This document shows positions 8,201 through 16,030 of a DNA stretch of 64,000 bases, piece by piece; positions within the stretch are counted from its first letter, which is position 1, and every line of letters starts with the position of its first letter. The translations under genes and the position numbers were made by a program. A model generated the notes under the pieces. That model did no database searches, was not told the DNA's origin, and saw only the letters and a program-made list of their open reading frames with translations. The stretch comes from Paraburkholderia sp. Ac-20340 (GTDB taxonomy: Bacteria; Pseudomonadota; Gammaproteobacteria; Burkholderiales; Burkholderiaceae), in NCBI RefSeq assembly GCF_017104965.1, contig NZ_JAAGPR010000003.1:248001-312000 (forward strand), read 5' to 3'.

Positions 8201-8468
8201 GCTGTCGAATCTGTCGAAAGATGATGACGAAACGAAACTACGCTGAGCGCGATAAGACGCTCGGGACTCGTGCGCGAGATGCCGTTCCACCGCATTAAAA
8301 CCTTGCGCCACAAGGATTTGCAGGCGTGCGGGCAATCTGCTTCGAGGACCGGCCCAGTGTAGCGAAATCGTCCGGGCGCGCCCATACGCAAGGACGGATA
8401 GTACGGGTCAAGCGAGGTGTATGTGCCGGGCCGGCCGAGGCCCGGCAAGGTCCGTGCGCGTTGGGTGT

Positions 8469-9257
8469 TTACCCGTAGCGCAGCGGACGCACGGGCGGTG
8501 GCGTGTCGGTCACGCTGGCCGTGCTGGTCGGGCTGAAGTGGGCGAACTCGCCGTCGTAGCGCTTCGCGAGCGGCCTGGCGAAGTCGCCGCGCTTGGCGGT
8601 AGTCAGACGCAGCGCGACCAGCGCCTCGACCCATTTGACCGCGGCCGTCACGCCATCCACGACTGGAACGGACAGCGCATCCTCGATTTGCGCGCACAGG
8701 CTCGTCATGCCTGCGCAACCGAGCACGATGGTATCGGCGCCATCTTCTTCAAGCGCGCGCCGGCATTCGTCGACGATCGCGCGGCGCGCCGCCGAACCCG
8801 GCTCGTCCAGTTCGAGCACGGCCACGTCGATGGCGCGCACGTTGCGGCAAAAACGCGTCATGCCGTAGCGCTCTGCGAGATGCCACGCCATCGCCTTGGT
8901 GCGCGAGAGCGTGGTGACAACCGAGAAGCCCGGCGCCAGCACGCTGGCCGCATGCATGGCCGCCTCGGCGATACCCACCACCGGCCCGCGTGCAAGCTCG
9001 CGCGCCGCATAGAGGCCGGGGTCGCCGAAGCAGGCGATCACGTAGCCGTCGAAGCCTTCGCGCTCGCCCGCCTCCACTTCGGCGAGCAGACCGGGCGTGG
9101 CCAGCGCCTCGTCGTAGTAGCCCTCGATCGAGGGCGGCCCCATCGTCGGGCTCACGGCCACCACTTCCGTGCCCGAGGCGACGACGGCACGCGCGCACTG
9201 CCCCATGGCCGCCGTCATGCGCTGCGTGGTGTTCGGATTGATCAGTTTGATACGCAT
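8469..9257 (-). CDS. Asp/Glu/hydantoin racemase family protein, probable allantoin racemase
   Basis: A 262-residue two-cysteine racemase. The paired catalytic cysteines sit at Cys76 in YVIACFGDPGL and Cys181 in IVLGCAGMTSL, and the N-terminus MRIKLINPNTTQRMT is the canonical HyuE/HpxA opening. A good AAGGAAAGG precedes ATG 9257. Members act on hydantoins or on allantoin; the position between an NCS1 transporter and allantoinase makes allantoin the probable substrate, letting the cell use both enantiomers. The C-terminal 25 residues are Pro/Thr-rich and lie beyond the usual end of the fold. Substrate assignment is by context. Confidence 0.88.
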   Translation of the reverse strand: MRIKLINPNTTQRMTAAMGQCARAVVASGTEVVAVSPTMGPPSIEGYYDEALATPGLLAEVEAGEREGFDGYVIACFGDPGLYAARELARGPVVGIAEAAMHAASVLAPGFSVVTTLSRTKAMAWHLAERYGMTRFCRNVRAIDVAVLELDEPGSAARRAIVDECRRALEEDGADTIVLGCAGMTSLCAQIEDALSVPVVDGVTAAVKWVEALVALRLTTAKRGDFARPLAKRYDGEFAHFSPTSTASVTDTPPPVRPLRYG

Positions 9258-9296
9258 GGCCTTTCCTTGCTCGTGTTCTTGCTCGTGATCCGTGGT

Positions 9297-10811
9297 TCAG
9301 ACTTGCGCGCGGGCGCGTTCGCCCATCGTCAACGCGCGGTAGAACAGCGCGCCCAGCGCAGCGCCGATAAACCACGAGAAGTTCGCTGCGCCGCTGAGCG
9401 CGGGCACCATCACGCAGACAATCGCGATCACGGCGGCGGGCAGCAGCGCCGACACCGCACGCCAGTTCACGCCGTTGCTATACCAGTAGGCGCCCTTCGG
9501 CGACACCGTGTAGAGATCGTCCACGGCCAGACGGCCACGCTTCACGAGGTAGAAGTCAACGATCAGGACACCATACAAAGGACCGATGAACGCGCCGAGT
9601 ACATCGAGCGTGTAGTGAATCACAGCCGGGTTGTTGAAGAGATTCCACGGCGTGATGAAGATCGATGCCACGGCCGCGAGCATGCCGCCCGCACGCCAGC
9701 TGATCAGACGCGGTGCAACGTTCGAGAAGTCGAAGGCCGGCGAGACGAAATTCGCCACGATATTGATGCCGATGGTCGCGATCGTGAACGTCAGCGCGCC
9801 GAGAATCACGGCGGTCGGGTGATCGATACGGCTCACGGTTTCGACCGGATCGGTAATCAGTTGTCCGAATACAGGCAGCGTGGCCGAGGTCGTCACCACC
9901 GTGACCAGCGAGAACGCGAGGAAGTTGACCGGCAGCCCCCAGAAGTTGCCGCGATGCACGCTGCGCAGCGACTTGCCGTAACGCGAGAAGTCGCCGAAAT
10001 TCAGCATCGGGCCGGAGAAATACGACACCACGAGGGAAATGGCCGTGATCATCACCGGAATGACTTCCGTGCCGTGATACTTCACGCCGCCAAGATTGAG
10101 ACCGATGTTCTGCCAGCCCGCGCGATACACCATGTAACCGGCGAGCGCGAACATCACCACATAAACTGCCGGGCCTGCGAAGTCGATGAACTTCTTGATC
10201 GTCTCCATGCCGTTCCAGAACACGAAGGCCTGCAGCACCCAGAGCGTCATGAAGCCCGCCCAGCCGACCGTCGAAAGCCCGAGCATGCCGTGCTTGTGCA
10301 CATCGGCGTAAGGCATCAACTGCGGGACGAATTTGAGCACGACGATCACCAGCGCGCTCGACGCGAGGAAGGTCTGAATGCCGTACCACGCCACCGCAAT
10401 CAGGCCGCGAATCACCGCGGGAACATTGGCGCCCAGCACGCCGAACGTGCCACGGCAGGCGACCGGATACGGTACGCCGTGACGCTGGCTCGGACGCGCA
10501 ATCAGATTGCAGAGCACGTTGACGATCGAGATGCCGACGATCAGCGCGACCAGCACCTGCCAGCTCGTCAAGCCGAGTGCAAAGAGGCTGCCGGCGAACA
10601 CGTAGCCGCCGACGCTGTGCACGTCGGACATCCAGAACGCGAAGATGTTGTACGCGCCCCAGGTCTGCTCCTTGAGCGGCGCGAGATCGTGGTTATAGAG
10701 GCGTTCGCTGTAGCCGGCGGGAATCCGCATGCCGTCGCCGGGTTCGTTGCTCTCGCCTGAATCGAAGGTGGGCACTGCAGGACTGCCATGTGACGCGCTG
10801 AACTGAGCCAT
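9297..10811 (-). CDS. NCS1-family nucleobase/allantoin:cation symporter
   Basis: A 504-residue inner-membrane transporter with about twelve hydrophobic segments. Family marks include NHDLAPLKEQTWGAYNIFAFWMSD (start of helix 1), the PYPVACRGTFGVLGANVPAVIRG region and GPMLNFGDFSRYGKS. The N-terminal 40 residues are hydrophilic. Start ATG 10811 has a perfect AAGGAG six bases upstream. NCS1 members carry allantoin, hydantoins, uracil or purines; the operon says allantoin or a close ureide. It is 39 bp upstream of the racemase, and 288 bp of hairpin-rich sequence separates it from the regulator gene, so it may have its own promoter. Confidence 0.93.
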   Translation of the reverse strand: MAQFSASHGSPAVPTFDSGESNEPGDGMRIPAGYSERLYNHDLAPLKEQTWGAYNIFAFWMSDVHSVGGYVFAGSLFALGLTSWQVLVALIVGISIVNVLCNLIARPSQRHGVPYPVACRGTFGVLGANVPAVIRGLIAVAWYGIQTFLASSALVIVVLKFVPQLMPYADVHKHGMLGLSTVGWAGFMTLWVLQAFVFWNGMETIKKFIDFAGPAVYVVMFALAGYMVYRAGWQNIGLNLGGVKYHGTEVIPVMITAISLVVSYFSGPMLNFGDFSRYGKSLRSVHRGNFWGLPVNFLAFSLVTVVTTSATLPVFGQLITDPVETVSRIDHPTAVILGALTFTIATIGINIVANFVSPAFDFSNVAPRLISWRAGGMLAAVASIFITPWNLFNNPAVIHYTLDVLGAFIGPLYGVLIVDFYLVKRGRLAVDDLYTVSPKGAYWYSNGVNWRAVSALLPAAVIAIVCVMVPALSGAANFSWFIGAALGALFYRALTMGERARAQV

Positions 10812-11099
10812 GATCCGCTCCTTGGGATGGATACGCCGACGGAAAAAAGACGCCTGAACGCCTCAAAACGCGTGCTGCACCGCTGCATGCGGCTGCCGCG
10901 ATATCTGCGTGGATGGCGTCGCATTCGCACCGCGACGGTCGCCCTGGTGGCGCCCTGTCCGCTGTGCCGCGGCCATCCCAATTCCTTCCCCGTGGGGCGC
11001 GTGGCATCTGGCGTGCCACGCATCCTTCAGCTTTCTTCAGTTGTCCTTCAGTTCAGCGCGGTGGGAACGATCGCGTTCCCACCGTCATGCAATCCGTTA
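10812..11099. promoter_or_regulatory. Hairpin-rich leader/intergenic segment before the NCS1 transporter
   Basis: No gene. It holds two clear inverted repeats, GCGTGGCA/TGCCACGC (10999-11006 with 11014-11021) and GGTGGGAACG/CGTTCCCACC (about 11059-11068 with 11073-11082, immediately after the GntR stop), plus three CTTCAG hexamers spaced about 10-11 bp (11025, 11035, 11046). The second hairpin lacks a T-tract, so it is not a classic terminator. These may be operator sites or RNA elements controlling the transporter operon. Confidence 0.5.
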
Positions 11100-11846
11100 T
11101 CAGCGTGCGGCAAGCGCGGCGTCGCGCGTGCCGAAAACATCCTGCAGATCCACCGACGCGCCCGTCGGCCGGTCCAGCATCTTGAGTTCCACGCCCTGCA
11201 GGTGCCGCACCATCAAGGCGGCCGCTTCTGCCGCCTGCCCCGCTTCCAGCGCCACGAGAATCGACTCGTGATCGTCGAAGGAACACGGGCTGCGGCCGGG
11301 CGATTCGTAGAGCGCCGAAATCAAGGTCGAACGCGCGACGAGACCGTTCAGGCAATCGCACAGCACCGTGTTGCCGGTGAGCGCCGCCAATTCCGTATGG
11401 AACTCGCCGGAAAGGCGAATCCAGGCCGGAAAGTCGCGGCCTTCGAAGGCCTTGCGCTCGCGCCGGATCGTCTCGCTGATGCTCTTGAGCCGCCGCGTGC
11501 CGTGCTGCGCGTTGCACACACGCTCCACTACCGCCAGTTCGATGATGCGGCGCATCTCGAACACTTCGTGCACTTCCTGGAGCGTCGGGCTGGCGACGAA
11601 GGCGCCGCGATTCGGCTCCAGATCGACCAGGTGATCGGTCGCAAGCAAGGCGAGCGCCTGACGGATCGGGCCACGCTTGACGCTGAACACCTCGCACAAC
11701 TGCGCTTCCGTGAGCTTCGCGCCAGGCGGCAAACGATGCTCGAGGATCGCGGCGCGGATGCGCGCGGCGATGGCTTCGGGCTTCGTGCCGGTCGCGTCAG
11801 CTTCGGTATCGGTGTTTTGCACGTCGCGTTGCACGGTCTTGCTCAT
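11100..11846 (-). CDS. GntR-family (FCD/FadR subgroup) transcriptional regulator of the ureide operon
   Basis: A 248-residue regulator. The winged helix-turn-helix spans about residues 22-85 (AARIRAAILEHRLPPGAKLTEAQLC, then RGPIRQALALLATDHLV); an all-helical FCD ligand domain fills the C-terminal half, with EMRRIIELAVVERV and the metal-binding His pattern of FEFHxEL type in SGEFHTELAAL. ATG 11846 is preferred over GTG 11855 because AAGG lies 8 bases upstream. It heads the minus-strand ureide cluster. Its probable promoter (TTGACA with TAGCAT, 16 bp apart) carries an inverted repeat overlapping the -35 box, which suggests autorepression relieved by a pathway compound. Confidence 0.92.
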   Translation of the reverse strand: MSKTVQRDVQNTDTEADATGTKPEAIAARIRAAILEHRLPPGAKLTEAQLCEVFSVKRGPIRQALALLATDHLVDLEPNRGAFVASPTLQEVHEVFEMRRIIELAVVERVCNAQHGTRRLKSISETIRRERKAFEGRDFPAWIRLSGEFHTELAALTGNTVLCDCLNGLVARSTLISALYESPGRSPCSFDDHESILVALEAGQAAEAAALMVRHLQGVELKMLDRPTGASVDLQDVFGTRDAALAAR

Positions 11847-11868
11847 GTCTGTCACCTTGATGTTGGGT

Positions 11869-11900
11869 ATGCTAGTTTGGACATAAAGATTGTCAACAAT
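11869..11900 (-). promoter_or_regulatory. Probable GntR-gene promoter overlapped by an ATTGT-N2-ACAAT operator
   Basis: On the minus strand a perfect -35 TTGACA (11891-11896) and a -10 TAGCAT (11869-11874) stand 16 bp apart, 23 bp before the GntR start codon. The inverted repeat ATTGTCAACAAT (11889-11900) covers the -35 box. GntR-family repressors commonly bind such short palindromes over their own promoter. Confidence 0.65.
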
Positions 11901-11929
11901 TTTATCGGCAAACCTGGGGAATATGCCTG

Positions 11930-12042
11930 GTCTGACCGGTCAGACACATGCATTCTTCCGGTGAATCCCGCTTCAGTATTGGGAATAACGCACGATCATG
12001 GTGATCGAGTGCCCACAAATGGGCCGATTTTTTGTCAACAAT
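11930..12042. promoter_or_regulatory. Upstream operator candidates: 16-bp palindrome and second TTGTCAACAAT copy
   Basis: GTCTGACCGGTCAGAC (11930-11945) is a perfect 16-bp palindrome that contains a GGT-N3-ACC half resembling FadR/PdhR-type sites. The element TTGTCAACAATTTAT recurs at 12032-12046, 142 bp upstream of its near-identical copy at the promoter. No gene lies between the ldcA terminator and the GntR start. Confidence 0.55.
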
Positions 12043-12116
12043 TTATGGTGATGACGGGTCTAGAACATTTACCTTTGGCGGGTGAAACTGGCTGTTAGTT
12101 GCATATCATCGGAGAT

Positions 12117-12137
12117 AAAAAGCGCCCGAAGGCGCTT
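12117..12137 (-). terminator. Terminator of the ldcA-side operon
   Basis: Stem AAGCGCC/GGCGCTT with a 4-base CGAA/TTCG loop (12120-12137), followed on the minus strand by a run of T. It lies 19 bp past the ldcA stop and separates that unit from the ureide regulator. Confidence 0.8.
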
Positions 12138-12155
12138 GCGGCGTTCCGCATCCGT

Positions 12156-13082
12156 TCATCCGCGATACGGATAGCCGCTCAGGTTAAGCTCGAAACCGTG
12201 CGCATGGGCGCTCAGTTGCGCCTGCGCGCCGAACGGCAACGTGACCATATCCGCGATATGGCCGAATGGCAGACCCGTGATGACCGGAATCCCCGCCAGC
12301 GCCCGCACCTGCTCCACGACCGCGTGCAGGTCGTAGCCGTTGTCGTAGTCGAACGGCTTGCCGCCCGAAAAATCGCCGAGCACCAGCGCCTTCTGACGCG
12401 CGAGGATGCCGGAAAGATGCAGTTGGTACAGCATCCGCTCGATGCGGAACGGCTGTTCGTTGACGTCCTCGACGAACAGGATGCCGCCCTCCACCGGCGG
12501 CATATACGGCGTGCCGATCAGCGACGTGAGCACGGCCAGATTGCCGCCCCAGAGCATGCCCGATACGTCCGCGTGCTGCGCCTGCGGCGCTTTTACCTTG
12601 AGCGTGAATTCGGGCTGCGTGAGCGCCTGCCAGAAGTGATGCATCGTGAAACTGCTCAATTCCGGCGCGCCGAAGTCGCTTAGCAGCATCGGGCCGCCAA
12701 AAGTCGTGATGCCCGCGCGCGCGTAGAGCGCCAACTGGATCGCGGTGAAATCGCTGTGACCGACCAGCGCGATCGGCTGGCCCGCCAGCCGGGCTTGCAG
12801 GCCTTCGTAGTCGAGCCCGTGCAGGATGCGCACGGCGCCGTAGCCGCCACGGACCGCCAGCGCGATATCGGGCAAGGCGCGCGCAGGATCGGCGAGACGG
12901 TTGAGTTCGGCGGCGCGCTGGCCGTCGGTGCCCGCGAAACGCTGGAAGCGCCGCTCGGTGGCCTCGATATTCTCGACGCGATGACCCTGCGCGCGCAGCC
13001 GCGCAATGCCGCGATGCACGGCTTCCGGGTCGTGGGGATAGCCCGACGGCGCAATCAGTTCGATGGTGCGATGGCTGGTCAT
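12156..13082 (-). CDS. ldcA: LD-carboxypeptidase (S66 family)
   Basis: A 308-residue cytosolic murein-recycling enzyme that removes the terminal D-Ala from L,D-linked tetrapeptides. The Ser-Glu-His triad of family S66 is recognisable: Ser110 in ALVGHSDFTA, Glu205 in LFVEDVNEQPFRIERML and His275 in GLPFGHIADM. The GGYG motif (79-82) and the length are normal. The start at ATG 13082 gives the expected MTSHRTIELIAPSGYP N-terminus; a longer reading upstream is not family-like. It follows tadA by 64 bp on the same strand. Confidence 0.94.
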   Translation of the reverse strand: MTSHRTIELIAPSGYPHDPEAVHRGIARLRAQGHRVENIEATERRFQRFAGTDGQRAAELNRLADPARALPDIALAVRGGYGAVRILHGLDYEGLQARLAGQPIALVGHSDFTAIQLALYARAGITTFGGPMLLSDFGAPELSSFTMHHFWQALTQPEFTLKVKAPQAQHADVSGMLWGGNLAVLTSLIGTPYMPPVEGGILFVEDVNEQPFRIERMLYQLHLSGILARQKALVLGDFSGGKPFDYDNGYDLHAVVEQVRALAGIPVITGLPFGHIADMVTLPFGAQAQLSAHAHGFELNLSGYPYRG

Positions 13083-13146
13083 GTTCGATGGATTCGAATC
13101 CACCAGAGCGCCATCAGGCTGCGGCGGCGCGACGTGGCGGCGTGGT

Positions 13147-13773
13147 TTATCGAGGCGCGTCAGGCGCGCGGTTCGGATGCGACGTATCGGCTGAATCGGC
13201 AGCTTGAGCGGCGCGACGCGCTTCGCGGCTGGCCCGGCGGCGTTCGGCGAAAAAGTCGCGCAAGGCATCGCCGCATTCGGTCTCGAGCACGCCGCCCATC
13301 ACGCTCGTATGGTGGTTGAGCTGCTCGTTCGAGAAGGCATCGACGACACTGCCGCACGCGCCCGTCTTCGGATCGCGCGCACCGTACACCACGCGCGAAA
13401 TGCGCGCATGCATGATCGCGCCGGCGCACATGAGACACGGTTCCAGGGTCACATAAAGTTCGCAGCCGGGCAAGCGGTAGTTACCCAATGCGCTGCCGGC
13501 TGCGCGCAATGCCGCCATTTCGGCGTGCGCCGAAGGGTCGTGCGTGCCGATCGGATGATTGAAGCCCGTCGCGATGACTTCGTCGCCGCGCACGAGCACG
13601 GCGCCCACCGGCACTTCGTCGGCCGCGCGCGCCTGGTCGGCGGCCGCCTGGGCGAGACGCATGAAATGGCGGTCGCGTTCGGTGATGGGATCGGTGGCGG
13701 AGTCAGGCACGGCGGCTTCGAACGCCTCGACGGACGTCAGATTCGGCTCATTCGCATCGCCGGAAGGCGTCAT
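13147..13773 (-). CDS. tadA: tRNA-specific adenosine deaminase
   Basis: A 208-residue zinc deaminase that converts A34 of tRNA-Arg(ACG) to inosine. The zinc and proton-shuttle motifs are intact: SAHAEMAAL (His83, Glu85) and EPCLMCAGAI (Cys113, Cys116). PVGAVLV and RISRVVYGARDPKTGA fit TadA rather than guanine or cytosine deaminases. Both termini have extra hydrophilic sequence: about 30 residues before ERDRHFMRLA and a 35-residue Arg/Ala-rich tail. The start ATG 13773 is 11 bp after the DUF1992 gene stop. Confidence 0.94.
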   Translation of the reverse strand: MTPSGDANEPNLTSVEAFEAAVPDSATDPITERDRHFMRLAQAAADQARAADEVPVGAVLVRGDEVIATGFNHPIGTHDPSAHAEMAALRAAGSALGNYRLPGCELYVTLEPCLMCAGAIMHARISRVVYGARDPKTGACGSVVDAFSNEQLNHHTSVMGGVLETECGDALRDFFAERRRASREARRAAQAADSADTSHPNRAPDAPR

Positions 13774-13784
13774 GGCACCCACGC

Positions 13785-14186
13785 TCAAGCGGCACCCGCC
13801 GCGAAACCCTGAGCGCCGGCAGCACGCTCGGACAGCCGCTCGGCGATACGGCGACGATATTCCTGCGGCACGACCATCGGCCCGCCACGCAGCGATTCGA
13901 GCGCCATATCGAGCGCGAGCAGACGCGCGCGCAGACGGCACTGCGCGGCCTTGTCGCCTACCTTGGCAAGTTCTTCCTCGAGATCGCGCAGTGCGCGAAG
14001 CTGTTCGAGCGCGGGCGGAACGAATCCGGCGTTCTTGAGGATGCGGTTCGCGACGCGCACTTCTTCGGGTACGAAGAGGTCGTCGTCGAGTTCCTGGGGC
14101 GCTCCGGCGCCGGGAGACCCGTCGAAGTCACCGCGCGCAGCGGCGGCGGCAATCCGTTGTTCGACGAGGGCATCAAGCAATTTCAT
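13785..14186 (-). CDS. DUF1992 (DnaJ-homologue C28 domain) protein
   Basis: A 133-residue protein with the DUF1992 signature: LDALVEQRIAAAAARGDFD, GAPQELDDDLFVPEEVRVANRILKNAGFVPP and helical sequence after it. The family is widespread in proteobacteria and lacks an assigned biochemical role. The start is set at ATG 14186 (MKLLDALVEQR), the normal start of the family. It heads a minus-strand set with tadA and ldcA; the short spacings suggest a single transcript. Confidence 0.88.
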   Translation of the reverse strand: MKLLDALVEQRIAAAAARGDFDGSPGAGAPQELDDDLFVPEEVRVANRILKNAGFVPPALEQLRALRDLEEELAKVGDKAAQCRLRARLLALDMALESLRGGPMVVPQEYRRRIAERLSERAAGAQGFAAGAA

Positions 14187-14292
14187 CAGCAATCCACTAC
14201 GTTGCGGCCACGGCATTCTATCAGGGTAACACCTGGAAGACCGCGCACATCCGACATGGGCGACGTTCTAATCCTATGGATTGACAGAGGGC

Positions 14293-14325
14293 GTATTTGA
14301 TGCGAAGCGCATCCGGCGCAAATAC
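14293..14325. repeat. Nested inverted repeat in the lipoprotein-side intergenic region
   Basis: Outer arms GTATTTG/CAAATAC and inner arms ATGCG/CGCAT around an AAG loop, with a small bulge between arms on one side. It lacks a T-tract, so it is more likely an operator or RNA structure than a terminator. It is in the 261-bp stretch between the DUF1992 start and the small lipoprotein, which otherwise holds nothing recognisable. Confidence 0.5.
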
Positions 14326-14447
14326 CCCGAACGCCCCGCAAAGCCGGAATCGTCTGATGGGCGCGGGTCTGGTGCGCACGTAAGGTTCATGGCTTCACCG
14401 CCAGCCAGCGTCTGGCGACACGCTCCCTCTTCCTTGCGCAGGCAACG

Positions 14448-14651
14448 ATGAAATCTTCTTCATTTTTCCGCTTCAAGACTACATGGCGAACATTGCGAGG
14501 CGCACGAATCCTGCGTCAGTTGCGGCTTGGTGCGGCTTGTCTACTGCTGGGAACAGCGCTGAGCGGATGCGGCGTGTTTTGCAGCGGCGGCGGAGGGAGT
14601 GGCGGAGGCATTTCCGGCGTGTGCGGGATCGGCACAGGCATGCGGTTCTGA
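14448..14651 (+). CDS. Small Gly-rich lipoprotein, unknown function
   Basis: A 67-residue peptide with a long basic n-region, hydrophobic core LGAACLLLGTA and lipobox LSGC (Cys about residue 41). The mature part is only about 27 residues, Gly-rich, with two further Cys. It would be lipidated and carried to the outer membrane. The ribosome-binding site before ATG 14448 is weak (CAGG), and the frame is the only one in the stretch with coherent features. Similar tiny lipoproteins are common in Burkholderiaceae, but I cannot name this one. Convergent to tyrB, 65 bp away. Confidence 0.6.
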   Translation: MKSSSFFRFKTTWRTLRGARILRQLRLGAACLLLGTALSGCGVFCSGGGGSGGGISGVCGIGTGMRF

Positions 14652-14716
14652 AGCGGCAGCCAGACGTAAAGCTACGTTGAGACACGCTGGCGCCGCCTCA
14701 GCAAATCAGGCAAGCA

Positions 14717-15913
14717 TCAGTCCTTCAGCACCTTGCCCACGGCATCGACGACGATGCTCACGTTCTTCTCGTTCAGACCCGCCACACACATACGGCCCGA
14801 ACGCAGGATATACACGCCGAACTCTTCCTTGAGGCGATCGACCTGATCCGCGCTCAGGCCCGTGTAGGTGAACATGCCGCGCTGCTTCACATAACGCGAC
14901 AGCGCTTCGCCGCTCACGTGCGCCTCCAGACCGTCGTGGATCGCCACACGCATGCGGGCGATACGCTCGCACATCGCCGCCAGCTCGGTTTCCCACGATT
15001 GCTTGAGCGCGGGCGTCGTCAGCACGCGCGTGACGATCCTGGCGCCGTGCGTCGGCGGATTGCTGTAGTTCGAGCGCACCGCGCCCGTCAGCTGGCCCAG
15101 CACGCGATCAGCCGCGGCCGCGTCTTCGCAGATCACGTGCAGACCGCCGCAACGCTCGCCGTACAGCGAGAAGTTCTTCGAGAACGAGTTCGCCACCAGC
15201 GCCGGCACACCGCGACGGCCGAGTTCGCGCACCGCGAAGGCATCGGCGTCCAGACCGGCGCCAAAACCCTGATACGCCATATCGACGAACGGCAGCAGAT
15301 CGCGCTTTTGCAGCACGTCGATCAGTTGCACCCATTGCGCGTCGTCCAGATCCACGCCGGTCGGGTTATGGCAGCAGGCGTGCAGCAGCACGACGCTCTT
15401 TGCCGGCAGCGCATCGATGGCCGCGAGCATCGCGTCGAACTTCAGACCGCCAGTCGCTTCGTCGTAGTACGGGTAGGTGTTCACCTCGAAACCCGCGCGC
15501 TCGAAGATGAAGCGATGGTTTTCCCACGTCGGGTCGCTGACCCACACCTGGCTTTGCGGGAAATAGCGCTTGATGAAATCGGCACCGACCTTGAGCGCGC
15601 CCGAACCGCCGAGCGTCTGCACCGTCGCCACACGCCCTGCTGCGCGCGACGGACACTGCGCGCCGAACACCAGCGCCTGCACCGCATCGCGATACTGGGC
15701 GAAACCCGCCATCGGCAGATAGGGCTTGGCGCCCGGCTCCTGCAGGAGCGCCGCTTCCGCCTCGTGGACGGCCTTCATCACCGGCAGACGGCCTTCGTCG
15801 TCGAAATAGATGCCAATGCTCAGATTGACCTTGTTCTGCCGCGGATCTTTCTGGAAGTTCTCGTTGAGCGAGAGGATCGGGTCGCCGGGATAGGCATCGA
15901 TATGTTCGAACAT
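14717..15913 (-). CDS. tyrB: Aromatic amino-acid aminotransferase
   Basis: A 398-residue PLP-dependent class I aminotransferase of the AspC/TyrB group. The cofactor lysine is Lys246 in NSFSKNFSLYGERCGG, with the HNPTG motif at 182-186 and DMAYQGFG at about 211-218. The N-terminus MFEHIDAYPGDPILSL and length are typical. The group interconverts aromatic amino acids (or aspartate) with their 2-oxo acids; sequence alone does not separate TyrB from AspC. The next upstream gene is an aromatic amino-acid permease, which supports the aromatic assignment. Confidence 0.9.
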   Translation of the reverse strand: MFEHIDAYPGDPILSLNENFQKDPRQNKVNLSIGIYFDDEGRLPVMKAVHEAEAALLQEPGAKPYLPMAGFAQYRDAVQALVFGAQCPSRAAGRVATVQTLGGSGALKVGADFIKRYFPQSQVWVSDPTWENHRFIFERAGFEVNTYPYYDEATGGLKFDAMLAAIDALPAKSVVLLHACCHNPTGVDLDDAQWVQLIDVLQKRDLLPFVDMAYQGFGAGLDADAFAVRELGRRGVPALVANSFSKNFSLYGERCGGLHVICEDAAAADRVLGQLTGAVRSNYSNPPTHGARIVTRVLTTPALKQSWETELAAMCERIARMRVAIHDGLEAHVSGEALSRYVKQRGMFTYTGLSADQVDRLKEEFGVYILRSGRMCVAGLNEKNVSIVVDAVGKVLKD

Positions 15914-16030
15914 GGCCTTAGCTTGTCGGTTACGGGAAAGTTGCGGAATGTCGGATGATAAGCGGCGGATCGGGATTCTTGTGCGAAGGCGTCTGGCGTG
16001 TACCAGCGCCCTCGCCTCACCGAACGGATT

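Noticed and set aside
8421-10760. A 779-codon plus-strand open frame opposite the racemase and NCS1 transporter
   Set aside because: Antisense of two genes with clear catalytic and membrane motifs; His/Arg/Ala-rich, no domain.
11059-11082. Terminator of the GntR gene
   Set aside because: The stem is perfect but has no T-tract on either strand, so it is reported only as a structural element.
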